Of a DNA stretch of 64,000 bases, positions 34,594 through 44,001 are shown piece by piece. Position 1 is the stretch's first letter, and each line of letters opens with the position of its first letter. A model generated the notes under the pieces. That model was given only the letters and a program-made list of their open reading frames with translations. It ran no database searches and had not been told where the DNA came from. Source of the DNA: Candidatus Leptofilum gracile (GTDB lineage: Bacteria; Chloroflexota; Anaerolineae; Promineifilales; Promineifilaceae); assembly GCA_016713825.1 (NCBI GenBank), contig JADJOJ010000012.1:1-64000 (forward strand). Reading direction: 5' to 3'. Made by a program: the position numbers and the translations under genes.

Positions 34594-36648
34594 TTACCCC
34601 TTATTCAGCATGGTCCAGAGGAAGCTGTAAACGTCGGTGGACTCTTCGATGAGTTTGGCGGTGGGCTTGCCCAGGCCGTGCCCGGCGCGGGTTTCCATGC
34701 GGCTGAGGAGGGGATTACGGCCGTTATCCGCTGCCTGTAACGTGGCCGCAAACTTTTTGGCGTGCATCGGCACAACCCGGTCATCCGTGTCGGCGGTGGT
34801 GATGAGCAGGGGCGGGTAGGTGTGATCTGGCTGGACGTTGTGCAGCGGTGAGTAAGCCATCATGAACTTAAAATGCTCCGGGTCGGCTTCGGCATTGCCG
34901 TATTCGGGCGTCCAGTAGCGCCCGGCGCTGAACTTGTGGTAGCGCAGCATGTCGATGACCGGCACGCCGCAATGTACCGCGCCAAACAGATCGGGCCGCT
35001 GCACCATGCAGGCGGCCACCAGCAGGCCACCGTTGCTCCGTCCTTCGATGGCCAGCTTTTTGCTATTCGTGTAGCCAGTGGCGATCAACCATTCCCCGGC
35101 AGCAATAAAATCATCGAAGACGTTTTGCTTGTTGGCCAGCATGCCCGCCTGGTGCCACGCCTCGCCGTACTCGGTGCCGCCGCGCAGGCAGGCTTGCGCG
35201 TAGACGCCACCGCGCTCCAGCCAGGCCAGCCGGGTGGGGGAGAAGAGGGGCGTCATGGAGATGTTGAAGCCGCCGTAGCCGTAAAGCAGCGTCGGATTTT
35301 GCCCATCGAGCGCGAGGCCCTTTTTGTGGGTGAGGAACAGTGGCACCTGGATGCCATCTTTGGAGGGGTAGAAAACCTGGGTCGTTTCGTAGGCGTCGGG
35401 GTCAAAATCGAGCTGGGGCTGGTCGAGGATGGTCAGTTCGTCAGTGGCAAAATCGTAGCGCAGGATGGTGGGCGGGTAGGTGAATGATTGGAATTGGATG
35501 AACAGTTCGGTGTGGTCGCGCTCACCGGCCAAATCAAAGATGGTGCCGGGGACGGGCAGGGCGATTTCGCCCAGTTGGGTGCCATCGAGCGCGTAGCGGT
35601 GCAGCTTGTGCTGTCCGTGGTGCAGCGTGCCCAGGATGAACTGGTTGTTGACGATGAGGCTGAAGGCGAGGGCGTCGTCCCCTTCGGGAATGAGGGTTTG
35701 CCAGTTGGCGGGGTCTGGGTTGGTGAGGTGGATGGCGATGATACGGCCGTTCCCCGCTCCATTGTCCGTCTGAAAATAAAATTTGGCACCGTCGTTGCCC
35801 AAAAAGTTGTAGCTGGCATCCATTTCATCCAGCAGGTAGATGAATTCTTCGCTGTCTAGCTGGCGGTAGTAGAACCGGTTGCGCCGGTCGGTGCCATCCC
35901 AGACGTGCAGGGTGAGGTAACGGCCGTCTTTGGTGACGTGCGGATGAAAGCCTAAATTGGGCGCATCGGGTCGGGCAAAGATGATCTGGTCGGCAGTTTG
36001 CGGCGTGCCCAGCTTGTGGAAGAAGATTTGCTGATGGGTGCTGGGCGGTGCGTCGGGCATTTCGTCGGGGCTGGGGTAGCGGGCGTAGAAAAAGCCGGAG
36101 CCGTCTGGCAGCCAGGCGGCGTTGGTGAATTTGGCCCAGCGCAGCACCTCCGGGCGATCTTCGTTGCTTTCTAAATCGCGAATGTGGATGGTTTGCCAGT
36201 CGGAACCGCTTTGGGAGAGGGAGTAGGCCAGGAAACGGCCGTCTTTGCTGTAGCTCTGGTTAATCAGGGCAATGGTGCCGTCGTCGCTGAGGGTGTTGGG
36301 GTCAATCACCTGCTGCAGCGGGGCGTCCAGGCTGGCCTGCTTGTACAGGATGGGTTGGTTTTGCAGGCCGTCGTTTTTCTGCACGAAATAATGGTCTGCT
36401 TTGCGGCGGGGGACGCTGCTTTTGGGGTAGTTCCACAGGGCGGTGAGCCGCTGGTTGAACTGCTGGTGCACGGGCAGCTCGGCCATGATGCTTTGGGTGA
36501 GTTCGTTTTGGGCTTCCATCCAGGCGATGGCGGCGGGGTCTGCGGGATTTTCTAGCCAGCGGTAGGGGTCAGGAACGGCCGTACCGTGGTAATTATCGAC
36601 CACATCGACCTTGTGTGCGGGTGGGTATTTGTAGGAATTGGCGTCCAT
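34594..36648 (-). CDS. Prolyl oligopeptidase (S9A)
   Basis: The N-terminus (YPPAHKVDVVDNYHG, VPDPYRWLENP) and the beta-propeller middle are typical of S9A. The catalytic block has Ser in AIEGRSNGGLLVA, Asp in TADTDDRVVPMHA and His in TRAGHGLGKP. The family cleaves peptides of up to about 30 residues after proline. No signal peptide is seen, so it is cytosolic. It is 684 residues and intact, in contrast to many split neighbours. Confidence 0.95.
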   Translation of the reverse strand: MDANSYKYPPAHKVDVVDNYHGTAVPDPYRWLENPADPAAIAWMEAQNELTQSIMAELPVHQQFNQRLTALWNYPKSSVPRRKADHYFVQKNDGLQNQPILYKQASLDAPLQQVIDPNTLSDDGTIALINQSYSKDGRFLAYSLSQSGSDWQTIHIRDLESNEDRPEVLRWAKFTNAAWLPDGSGFFYARYPSPDEMPDAPPSTHQQIFFHKLGTPQTADQIIFARPDAPNLGFHPHVTKDGRYLTLHVWDGTDRRNRFYYRQLDSEEFIYLLDEMDASYNFLGNDGAKFYFQTDNGAGNGRIIAIHLTNPDPANWQTLIPEGDDALAFSLIVNNQFILGTLHHGQHKLHRYALDGTQLGEIALPVPGTIFDLAGERDHTELFIQFQSFTYPPTILRYDFATDELTILDQPQLDFDPDAYETTQVFYPSKDGIQVPLFLTHKKGLALDGQNPTLLYGYGGFNISMTPLFSPTRLAWLERGGVYAQACLRGGTEYGEAWHQAGMLANKQNVFDDFIAAGEWLIATGYTNSKKLAIEGRSNGGLLVAACMVQRPDLFGAVHCGVPVIDMLRYHKFSAGRYWTPEYGNAEADPEHFKFMMAYSPLHNVQPDHTYPPLLITTADTDDRVVPMHAKKFAATLQAADNGRNPLLSRMETRAGHGLGKPTAKLIEESTDVYSFLWTMLNKG

Positions 36649-36749
36649 TTACATTGCTCCTTTTTTGCCAGATGGGGTGATTTTACCTCAAACTGGGCGA
36701 TAGGGAGTGTGCTATAATTTTTGTGGTAACGGCCGTTTTTACCTTATCT

Positions 36750-36822
36750 AGAATGTGTAATTGAGTAATTGGGTAATTCAGTAATTTAGTTACCCAATTA
36801 CCTAATTACTCAATTGCCTGAT
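36750..36822. repeat. TAATTGGGTAATT repeat array (family D)
   Basis: 'gtaattgagtaattgggtaa' faces 'acccaattacctaattactc', giving a hairpin in the leader of the DinB gene. A TATAAT at 36714-36719 may be its promoter. Confidence 0.75.
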
Positions 36823-36850
36823 TTCCAAACGATCACCAAGGACTTTGAAA

Positions 36851-37366
36851 ATGACTCATCCCCTCGTAACCCAACTCCGTTTTGCCCGCAGTGAATTTTT
36901 GCGCTGCCTGGAAGGCTTGTCCGACGACGATGCGCAAAAGCGCCTGCTGCCGATGAACAGCATTAGCTGGATGATTGGTCATTTGGCCAATCAGGAGCAG
37001 TTTTATTGGGTTTATTTGGGCCAAGGGATAACGATTCGGCCAAATTTGTATGAACTGGTGGGATACGGCCGTCCTGCCACCACCCCGCCTTTGCCCGACA
37101 TGTGGCAAACCTGGCACGCTATCACCGCCGCCGCCGATGAATTTCTAGACACACTCACCGCCGAACAGCTCACCGCCTACCTGGTTCAGGGGGAGACGAC
37201 CGCCCGCGAGACCACCGGCACCATGCTGCTGCGCAACATTTACCATTACTGGTTCCACATGGGGGAAGCCCACGCCGTGCGCCAGCAGTTGGGGCATGAA
37301 GATTTGCCGCAATTTGTGGGGATATGCGTACGGCCGTTTACCAGCCCGAATAAAAAGTTAATTTAG
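36851..37366 (+). CDS. DinB-family protein
   Basis: A four-helix DinB/YfiT-like metalloprotein of 171 residues with His in WMIGHLANQE and HYWFHMGEAHAVRQQLGH, the usual metal-ligand positions. Members include thiol S-transferases and proteins of unknown function. AAGGAC lies upstream of the ATG at 36851. It is intact and followed by a good terminator. Confidence 0.82.
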   Translation: MTHPLVTQLRFARSEFLRCLEGLSDDDAQKRLLPMNSISWMIGHLANQEQFYWVYLGQGITIRPNLYELVGYGRPATTPPLPDMWQTWHAITAAADEFLDTLTAEQLTAYLVQGETTARETTGTMLLRNIYHYWFHMGEAHAVRQQLGHEDLPQFVGICVRPFTSPNKKLI

Positions 37367-37382
37367 CCATAACCGCTGTTTC

Positions 37383-37421
37383 CAGACCTCTGAGGCTTAG
37401 CAAACTTCAGAGGTCTGTTTT
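37383..37421 (+). terminator. Rho-independent terminator after the DinB gene
   Basis: CAGACCTCTGA and TCAGAGGTCTG form an 11-bp stem followed by TTTT. Confidence 0.75.
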
Positions 37422-37475
37422 GCAGCGCAGGTAAGAATAAAGACGCCGGACACATCCGATAACCGAGGAAAGCAT

Positions 37476-39174
37476 ATGACACAAACTGATTTCGACATCG
37501 CAATTATTGGTTCTGGCCTCAGCGGCAGCGCGTTGGGGGCGATTTTGGCCCGGCACGGGCAGCGGGTACTGATTTTCGAGGCGAAGGCGCACCCGCGCTT
37601 TGCCATTGGCGAATCGCTCATTTTAGAAACGTCGGAAATGATGCGGGCGCTGGCCCATTTTTACGACGTGCCGGAGCTGGCCTACTTCAGTACGGAAAAC
37701 TTCATGGCGTTTGCGGGCAGTACGCACGGCATCAAGCGCCATTTTGGCTTTTTACATCACGAAAAAGGGCAGCCACACAACCCCGCCCACACGCTGCAAG
37801 CCATCATTCCCAAAGAGCCGCATGGCCACGAGCTGCACCTGTACCGGCAAGACACAGATTACTTCATGATGAGCACGGCCGTTTCCTACGGCGCTCAGGT
37901 TCGGCAGAATACGGCCGTTCAAGACGTGCAGCTCCACGACGACCACGTGACTATTTTTCCTGCCAAAGGGGAGCCAGTAACGGCCAAATACGTGGTAGAC
38001 GCAGGCGGCTACCGCTCCATTTTGGCGCAGCAGTTTGGCGAGCGGGATTTTAATTTGCAAACCCATTCGCGCGGCATGTTTACTCACATGATCAACGTGC
38101 CCGGCCACGCTCGCGCCAACAACGCCCAGCCGGATTACGATTTGCCTTTCCCCATGGCCGAAGGCACGCTGCACCACCTGTTTGAAGGCGGCTGGCTCTG
38201 GGTGATTCCGTTCGACAACCATGCCGAATCGACCAATCCGCTGTGCAGCGTGGGGCTGCTGCTAGACCCGCGCATTCATCCGCCGCGCCCCGATTTGTCG
38301 CCAGAGGCAGAGTTTTTTAGCTTCATTGCCCAGTTTCCTAACATTGCCAAACAGTTTGAGGGGCAACGGCCGTTCGTGATTGGACCCGCGCCGACCGGTT
38401 GCAGTACAACACCCGCCAGGTGGTGGGCGACCGCTGGGCGCTGCTGGGGCACGCGGCCGGGTTTATCGATCCGCTGTATTCGAAGGGGCTGTATAGTACG
38501 TTAACGGCCGTTTTCATCGTCGCCCACAATTTGTTGAAAGCCGAAAAAACAGGGGATTACTCGGCCGAGGCGTTTGCCGATTTGCAAACGGTGACGCACA
38601 ACTTTGTTTGCTCTGCCGACCGGCTGGTGGCCAACAGCTACCGCTCGTTTGGCAACTATCGGCTGTGGCAGGTGTACAGCGTGATGTGGCTGCTGGGCGC
38701 GTACACCGAACTGGTGAAGCTGAACATGATGCGGGCACAAACATTGCAAACCGGGCAAGATCGTCAGGGGTATTACGACCAGTTGGTGACGCTGAAGCTG
38801 TGTGGTGGCGGCTACCCGGAGTTTGATGAGGTGGCGCACAAGGTGGATACGCTCATTGAACAAGTGGATCCGCGGGATGAAACGGCCGTTACCGCCACCG
38901 TCGCCCAAATCAACCAAATCTTCCGCAATTTAAGCTGGATTGCCGACCCGTTTGTGGCTTTGCTAGACGGCAAAACGTACTTGCCCAAAAACAAGCTGCG
39001 CCTCAGCCTGCTGAAGCCGGGCGAAGGGTTTATGCGCTCTGGCGCGTACAAAGCCCACTTTTTGGCAACCTGACGATGTGGGATTTGCTGCTGTATGGGG
39101 CAAAAGAGAAGGTGCAGTTTGCCCGATCCAATCTCAACCGCCAGCACAAGCAAAAGTTCCAAAAACAAAAATAA
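37476..39174 (+). CDS. FAD-dependent oxidoreductase (halogenase / geranylgeranyl reductase-like)
   Basis: The N-terminus (IAIIGSGLSGSALGAILARH, then VLIFEAKAHPRFAIGESLI) is an FAD Rossmann fold, and the RFAIGESL form is typical of tryptophan-halogenase and geranylgeranyl-reductase relatives. VVDAGGYRS and later LLGHAAGFIDPLYSKG are the FAD-binding GD-like and C-terminal motifs. Frame changes near 38395 and 39058, both like 1-base losses, split the gene; joined, it has about 566 residues and ends QKFQKQK. The reaction is unknown. The lysine typical of true halogenases was not identified. No carrier protein or biosynthetic cluster surrounds it. Confidence 0.8.
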
Positions 39175-39219
39175 AAGGGAAACTGATTTACACGGATGGC
39201 TCTACTGAAAAAGGGTGAT

Positions 39220-39305
39220 TTCACCGCAGAGGCGCGGAGATCGCAAAGATTTTTCTCTGGTAATCTTTAAAACGCTGCGTCCTTTGCGTCCTTTGCGGTT
39301 TGTTT
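39220..39305. repeat. Low-complexity 'TTTGCGTCCTTTGCG' repeat
   Basis: 'accgcagaggcgcggagatc' words face 'gcgtcctttgcgtcctttgc' words, an imperfect hairpin between genes. It belongs to the same loose family as 355-440 and 34503-34592. Confidence 0.5.
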
Positions 39306-39336
39306 TTAGTGGACTCATCTGTGTCCTGAATATCTT

Positions 39337-39870
39337 ATGCAGACGTATTCACATTTTTTGCTAACGGCCGTTCTCCAACGCGCCCTCAAACCACAATCAG
39401 ACCAAGACGGGGCGGCGCTGCTGGCCGGTTCCGTGGCGCCCGATCTGCCGCTGGCGCTGCTGAGTTTGGGCTACGTGGTGGATCGGCGTTACGTGCGCAC
39501 CCATCTGCCGGACAAAACGCGGTGCAGCCCGACGTACAACCATCTTTACTTCAACAATCCGTGGTGGATTGCGGCGCACAACAGTTTGCACGCACCGCTG
39601 CCGCTGTTTGCCCTGGCGCTGCTGGGCTTGCTGCTGCGGCAGCGCTGGCTGCTCTGGTTGGCGTTGGGGGCGGGCTTGCATACGGCCGTAGACATCTTCA
39701 CCCACGCCGACGACGGGCCGGTGCTGCTCTTCCCGCTCGATTGGCAGAAGCGGTTCCAGTCGCCCATCAGCTACTGGGACCCGCAGCACGGCGGGCGCAC
39801 CTTCCGCCTGTTGGAGCATTTGCTGGATGGATTGTTGGTGCTGTTTTTACTTTACAAACGGGTCAACTGA
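39337..39870 (+). CDS. Membrane protein, metal-dependent hydrolase-like (YdjM/DUF457 type)
   Basis: The 177 residues begin with YSHFLLTAVLQRAL and AALLAGSVAPDLPLAL, the His- and Asp-containing start seen in YdjM/DUF457 membrane proteins. Later motifs include HNSLHAPLPLFALALLGLLL and GLHTAVDIFTHADDGP. Three or four membrane helices are likely. The conserved His and Asp residues suggest a metal site at the membrane face. It is followed by a family-A hairpin and a phospholipid-type synthase gene. The function is uncertain. Confidence 0.6.
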   Translation: MQTYSHFLLTAVLQRALKPQSDQDGAALLAGSVAPDLPLALLSLGYVVDRRYVRTHLPDKTRCSPTYNHLYFNNPWWIAAHNSLHAPLPLFALALLGLLLRQRWLLWLALGAGLHTAVDIFTHADDGPVLLFPLDWQKRFQSPISYWDPQHGGRTFRLLEHLLDGLLVLFLLYKRVN

Positions 39871-39933
39871 AGTGCCAGGCACGGGGCAGAATCTACTTTA
39901 ATGACCAAGCTCGTGCGCCCCGTGCCTGGCACT
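39871..39933. repeat. REP hairpin, family A
   Basis: AGTGCCAGGCACGGGGC pairs with GCCCCGTGCCTGGCACT (39917-39933), a perfect 17-bp stem. It starts immediately after the TGA of the preceding gene. Confidence 0.85.
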
Positions 39934-39962
39934 TGAGCCTATTTAAACGATGGAAGAACTGC

Positions 39963-40565
39963 ATGTTTGATGATCGAATGAGAATGGTGAAGGACAGCGT
40001 GTTTAACCCAATGGCCGAGTTGGTGCAGATGGTGCCGCCCTGGCTGTTTTCGGTGCTGGGGCTGATTGCCGGGGTGGGGGCAGCGCTGGCCGCGTGGCAG
40101 CAAGCGTACCTGCTGGCGGTGCTGCTTTGGTGGCTCAACCGCATTTTGGACGGGTTCGACGGTGCAGTGGCTCGAATTACGGACAGCCAGAGTGACTTTG
40201 GCGGTTATCTGGACATTATTATTGATTACGTGGTGTATGCGGCCGTTCCGGTGGGGCTGGCGATGGGTCGGATGGATACGGCCGTTACCTACGCGCTCAT
40301 CTTTCTCCTCTGCACCTTTTACGTCAACGGGGCGTCGTGGATGTACCTGGCCGCCATTTTGGAGAAGCGCACGCACCAACACGCCGCCCGCCTCACCTCG
40401 ATTGTGATGCCTGCCGGGCTCGTCGGCGGCACAGAGACGATTATCTTTTACTCAATTTTCATCATTTTCCCCAGCGTACTCGTCTGGTCGTTTAGCCTGA
40501 TGGCCGTTTTGGTAGCGGTCACTGTGGTGCAGCGGCTGGTTTGGGCCGTGCGTCATTTGGGATAA
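39963..40565 (+). CDS. CDP-alcohol phosphatidyltransferase family protein
   Basis: The family signature DG-x2-AR-x8-G-x3-D-x3-D is complete in DGAVARITDSQSDFGGYLDI plus the next residues (about residues 64-87). Five or six membrane helices follow. Such enzymes transfer a CDP-activated group to an alcohol in membrane lipid synthesis. The substrate cannot be deduced. The ATG at 39963 gives a 200-residue protein; longer frames run through the REP hairpin. Confidence 0.88.
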   Translation: MFDDRMRMVKDSVFNPMAELVQMVPPWLFSVLGLIAGVGAALAAWQQAYLLAVLLWWLNRILDGFDGAVARITDSQSDFGGYLDIIIDYVVYAAVPVGLAMGRMDTAVTYALIFLLCTFYVNGASWMYLAAILEKRTHQHAARLTSIVMPAGLVGGTETIIFYSIFIIFPSVLVWSFSLMAVLVAVTVVQRLVWAVRHLG

Positions 40566-40572
40566 GAAGAGT

Positions 40573-40611
40573 GGAGAGTGGAGATTAGAGATTGCCCAAT
40601 CTCCACTCTCC
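40573..40611 (+). terminator. 14-bp hairpin after the CDP-alcohol transferase gene
   Basis: GGAGAGTGGAGATT and AATCTCCACTCTCC pair across an 11-base loop, without a clear U tract. It may be a terminator or a small repeat. Confidence 0.6.
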
Positions 40612-40633
40612 AATCGCCCAAAAAGGATTTTTC

Positions 40634-41248
40634 ATGTCAAAACTACGCCCCGGGCAACGTGCGCCGGATGTGACGCTGAAGACGCTGGACGGAACGGCCG
40701 TTCCCCTCGCATCATTTTGGGGCAACGGCCGTGCTGCCCTGCTCATCTTTCTGCGCCACCTGGCCTGACTGCCCTGTAGAGACCATGTGGCCCAGGTTGT
40801 GGCCCACCAGGAACAGTTCAAAGCTGCCAACGTACAAATCGCCACCGTCTCCTTTGGCACCGACTATTGGTCCAACGTCTGGCTGCAAGAGACAAAATCT
40901 CCCTTTCCCTTTTTGGTAGACCAGGAATTGCTGTCTTACCGCGCTTACGGGTTGGAAAGCTCCGCCGTGCGTGCCTGGAGTCCGCGCAGCCTGCTCTACT
41001 ACGCCAGAGCGAAGCTGCAAGGGCGGGAAACATTGGGCAATCGCGGCGACACGCACCAGCTGGGCGGCGATTTTGTGGTGGGGGGAAACGGCCGTCTCCT
41101 GCTCGCCCATCCCAGCAAAGACCCGGTCGATCGGCCGTCACTCGACCAACTCCTGCAAATCGTTCAGAAAAACCTTGACGCCAAGTTTTTGCAGCTGCAA
41201 AGCTTTTTTACCTTTGCCCCTTTGCGTCAAAAATCAGCCATTGCCTGA
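40634..41248 (+). CDS. SelL/AhpC-TSA_2-like peroxiredoxin with in-frame TGA at the redox site
   Basis: The frame opens MSKLRPGQRAPDVTLKTLDG, the thioredoxin-fold start of peroxiredoxin-like proteins, and continues ALLIFLRHLA-TGA-LPCRDHVAQVV. In relatives the motif is Cys-x-x-Cys after an FLRH-like strand, so the TGA (40766-40768, codon 45) falls on the first redox residue, giving U-L-P-C. Both sides of the TGA are in one frame, so no insertion or deletion is needed. The rest (TVSFGTDYWSNVWLQETKSP, FPFLVDQELLSYRAYGL) is family-like to 41248. Selenocysteine is the best reading, but a point error or nonsense mutation is possible. An AAAAGGA site precedes the ATG. Only a weak stem-loop (40787-40807) follows the TGA. 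Confidence 0.7.
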
Positions 41249-41271
41249 AATCTGTGCCATAATTGCGGGCT

Positions 41272-42146
41272 ATGAACAGACCCATCCAAATTGCCCTCAT
41301 CGGCGACGTGCATCGCCAGTTTGACCAGCACGACATCACCCAATTTAACCAATCCAACTATGATTTGCTGCTTTGCACTGGCGATCTGTCCAATCGCTGG
41401 CATTGGGAAGGAATGGCCGTTGCGCCGCAGATGGCCCGGCTGCAAAAGCCCACGCTCCTCATTCCCGGCAACCACGATACGCTCACCTTGCCCCAGCTGG
41501 TGGCCGAAATTAAGCAGTGGCCCCGGTTGTGCCGCTGGCTGGCCTGGGGGCAACCGCGCCGCCTGCGGCAGTGGCAGCGGGCACTGGGGCCGGTGCAGGT
41601 GGGCGGCTACTCGGGGCATCCGGTGCCGGGGGCTGACGATGTGGCGGTACTGGTGGGACGGCCGTTTGCTATGGGCGGCTCCGTTTTGCACTGCCAACCC
41701 CAGCTCCAGCGCCAGTTTGGCATTGGCACGATGGCTGATTCAGCGGCGCGGCTGTGCCAGCTAGTTGAGCAAACGCCGCAGCAGAAGCTCATCTTCCTGG
41801 CGCACAACGGCCCCACGGGGCTGGGGCGCAGGCGAGATTCGATTTGGGGCAACGATTTCCACCCGGATGAGGGGATTTTGGCGATTCCGATTTGCGGGAG
41901 GCAATTGAGTTTGCCCGGCAGCAGGGCAAAACGGTGCTGGCGGTGGTGGCGGGGCACATGCATCACCATATCAGCCGAGAAGGCCATCGTACCTGGCATT
42001 TGGTGCAGGACGGCGTCCATTACATCAACGCTGCTCGCGTACCGAGAATTTTTGAGCGGAACGGCCGTACCCTCCACCACCACATCCGCCTCACTTTCGA
42101 CGGCGACTCGGTGACCGTGAGCGAACAGATGTACTCTGAAGCGTGA
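41272..42146 (+). CDS. Metallophosphoesterase (TIGR04168-like), frameshifted
   Basis: Metal-site motifs IALIGDVHRQFD, LLCTGDLSNR, LIPGNHDT, FLAHNGPTG and VVAGHMHHHI are in family order and resemble the long metallophosphoesterases found in phototrophs and Chloroflexota. One frame change near 41885, like a 1-base loss, separates the last 85 residues; the full protein has about 291 residues. CATAAT (41258-41263) ends 8 bases before the ATG, so the transcript may be leaderless. The substrate is unknown. Confidence 0.8.
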
Positions 42147-42215
42147 TGCGTGAAACGTGAAACGTGAGGTTTTCTTCACGTATCACGTATCACGTTTCAC
42201 GTATCACGTATCACT
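42140..42215. repeat. Family-E 'GCGTGAAACGTGA' inverted repeat
   Basis: 'gcgtgatgcgtgaaacgtga' words face 'tcacgtatcacgtttcacg' words between convergent genes. The same words form the inserts of the foldback elements at 14566 and 32962. Confidence 0.8.
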
Positions 42216-42225
42216 TCACCCCTCT

Positions 42226-43212
42226 TTAAAGCGTTACGACCTGGCCGGTTCGGGCTGATTCGTACAGCGCCAGGACGGTTTTGATGTGGTTGCGCGTTTC
42301 TTCGAGGGTGAGATAGTGTGGCTTGCCGTCTAAAACGGCCGTATGCAAATCCTCCACTTCCCCCAGGTACAGCTCCACCTCCGGCACCTCGATTTCTTCC
42401 GGCTCGCCCGCTTTCGGGTAAAACATCAGCTTCCGGTCGCCATCGTTGTGGCCGGTAAACGGCCGATTCAGCACCAGCCGCCCCTCCGTGCCGAGGATTT
42501 CCACCTCGGTGCGGAACGGCGTGCAAAACGAGGCGCTGATTTGGGCCATGCCCCCGTTGGCGTACACCATCTGCCCGGAGAACAGTTCATCCACGCCGCT
42601 CTCGCCCAGCCACTGCGTGCCAAACACCTGCTCTGGCGGCCCGCCCATGACGTACTGGGCAAAGCTCAGCGGGTAAACGCCCACATCCCACAAACAGCCA
42701 CCGCCCATCTCCGGCACCAGCCGGATGTTGTCGCGGGTGCTAAAAGCAAAGTTAAACACCCCCCGGACGACGGTGACGCGGCCAAGACGGCCGTTTTTCA
42801 CCATTTCCCCCACAATTTTGGTTTGGGGATGGTGGCGGTACATAAACGCTTCGGTGAGGACGCGGTTGGTTTGTTGGGAAACGGCCGTCATCTCATCCAC
42901 CTCGGCCAGCGACAGGGCAAACGGCTTCTCGCACAGCACGTGCTTGCCGTGCTGCATCGCTTTAATCGACCATTCCGCATGCAAATGATTGGGCAGGCCA
43001 ATGTACACCGCGTCCACCGCGTCTGAAGCGAGCATCGCCTCATAGCTGCCAAATGCCTGGGGGATGTCCCACTGGTCGGCGTATGCCTGGGCCGCTGCCT
43101 GGCTGCGGCTGGCCACCGCTACCAGCTCCCCGCGCGCCGATTCGCGAATGGCGGGAATCACCCGCCGATTGATGTTGGCTGTTGAGAGCAATCCCCAACG
43201 AATTTTTGTCAT
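42226..43212 (-). CDS. Gfo/Idh/MocA-family oxidoreductase
   Basis: An N-terminal Rossmann fold (IRWGLLSTANINRRVIPAIR, AVYIGLPNHLHAEW) contains the EKPFAL motif (VLCEKPFALSL), with the catalytic-type Lys. The C-terminal half is the usual alpha/beta domain (GGGCLWDVGVYPLSFAQYVM). Members use NAD(P) to oxidise sugars or inositols. The ATG at 43212 follows GGAGG. It is 328 residues and intact. No sugar operon is adjacent, so the substrate is open. Confidence 0.9.
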   Translation of the reverse strand: MTKIRWGLLSTANINRRVIPAIRESARGELVAVASRSQAAAQAYADQWDIPQAFGSYEAMLASDAVDAVYIGLPNHLHAEWSIKAMQHGKHVLCEKPFALSLAEVDEMTAVSQQTNRVLTEAFMYRHHPQTKIVGEMVKNGRLGRVTVVRGVFNFAFSTRDNIRLVPEMGGGCLWDVGVYPLSFAQYVMGGPPEQVFGTQWLGESGVDELFSGQMVYANGGMAQISASFCTPFRTEVEILGTEGRLVLNRPFTGHNDGDRKLMFYPKAGEPEEIEVPEVELYLGEVEDLHTAVLDGKPHYLTLEETRNHIKTVLALYESARTGQVVTL

Positions 43213-43410
43213 GATAGACCTCCGGGTTGGATATTCTAAGACCTGGGGCTGAAGCCCCAGGCTATTGTATTTGCTTTTATTTGTCACCTGCCATCTGCCA
43301 CCTGCAATTGCCCCAACAAGTTTACCACCTTCACCAGCTTTCCTTCACCTGTTCACAATTTCTTCAAGATTGTGGCCCATACTGCCAGCATTGAAATTTA
43401 GAAAGCGAAC

Positions 43411-43443
43411 AGGTGCGACGCACTTTCAAAGTGCGTCGCACCT
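43411..43443. repeat. REP hairpin, family C (GTGCGACGCAC)
   Basis: AGGTGCGACGCACTTT and AAAGTGCGTCGCACCT form a 16-bp perfect palindrome with one central base. Related copies lie at 47568-47600 and 51788-51850. A smaller hairpin (CCTGGGGC / GCCCCAGG, near 43243-43260) stands upstream of it. Confidence 0.85.
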
Positions 43444-43465
43444 CTGAACAAAAAAGGAGATACAG

Positions 43466-43933
43466 ATGTTTCGTAGAATTTTTGGGATTGGTCTGCTCAT
43501 TCTGTTGTTGATGGGCACTTTGGGTGGGTTTGGCGGCCGTACCCGCGCGGCGTATTACGAGGGTTATTCTGCGGGCTTACGCGCGCAAACCAGCGAATCA
43601 GGCGAAGAAGGGGCGGAAACGGCCGTTCCCTCCCCCTCACACTACGATGGATTTGGCCACGGCCGTTTCTTCGGCTGGGGTGTGTTGGGTGTTCTGGGCA
43701 TCTTTGCCATCTTCTTCAAGATTGGCTTCTTTTTCCTGCTGGCGATGCTGTTTATGCGGCTGATTTTTGGGCGGCACGGGCGGCATCGCGGTGGGCCGTG
43801 GCGGCGTGGGCCGTGGGGTCACGGTCCATGGGGCCACCACCCGCGTTGGCATGGGCATGAAGGCCCCGGCAAGGAAAAAAGCCCCAAGTGGATGAACGAC
43901 AGCGACGATGATGAACCAGTGATGACCGTCTAA
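43466..43933 (+). CDS. Small membrane protein with Gly/His/Trp-rich tail
   Basis: Two hydrophobic helices (about residues 5-22 and 72-100) are followed by a tail rich in Gly, His, Arg and Trp (WRRGPWGHGPWGHHPRWHGH) and an acidic end. The tail could bind metal ions or nucleic acid. AAGGAGAT precedes the ATG. It is 155 residues. I do not recognise a characterised family, though such small membrane proteins often sit near two-component genes, as here (45.7 kb). Confidence 0.65.
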   Translation: MFRRIFGIGLLILLLMGTLGGFGGRTRAAYYEGYSAGLRAQTSESGEEGAETAVPSPSHYDGFGHGRFFGWGVLGVLGIFAIFFKIGFFFLLAMLFMRLIFGRHGRHRGGPWRRGPWGHGPWGHHPRWHGHEGPGKEKSPKWMNDSDDDEPVMTV

Positions 43934-43937
43934 AAAA

Positions 43938-43991
43938 GACCTGACAGGTTTGTGTCAAAAGCGAATTGCAACCAGAAAAACCTGTCAGGTC
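43938..43991. repeat. Palindromic repeat, family B
   Basis: GACCTGACAGGTTT and AAACCTGTCAGGTC border a 26-bp centre. It starts four bases after the stop codon of the preceding gene and ends ten bases before the convergent gene. Confidence 0.85.
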
Positions 43992-44001
43992 TATGTACTT
44001 C

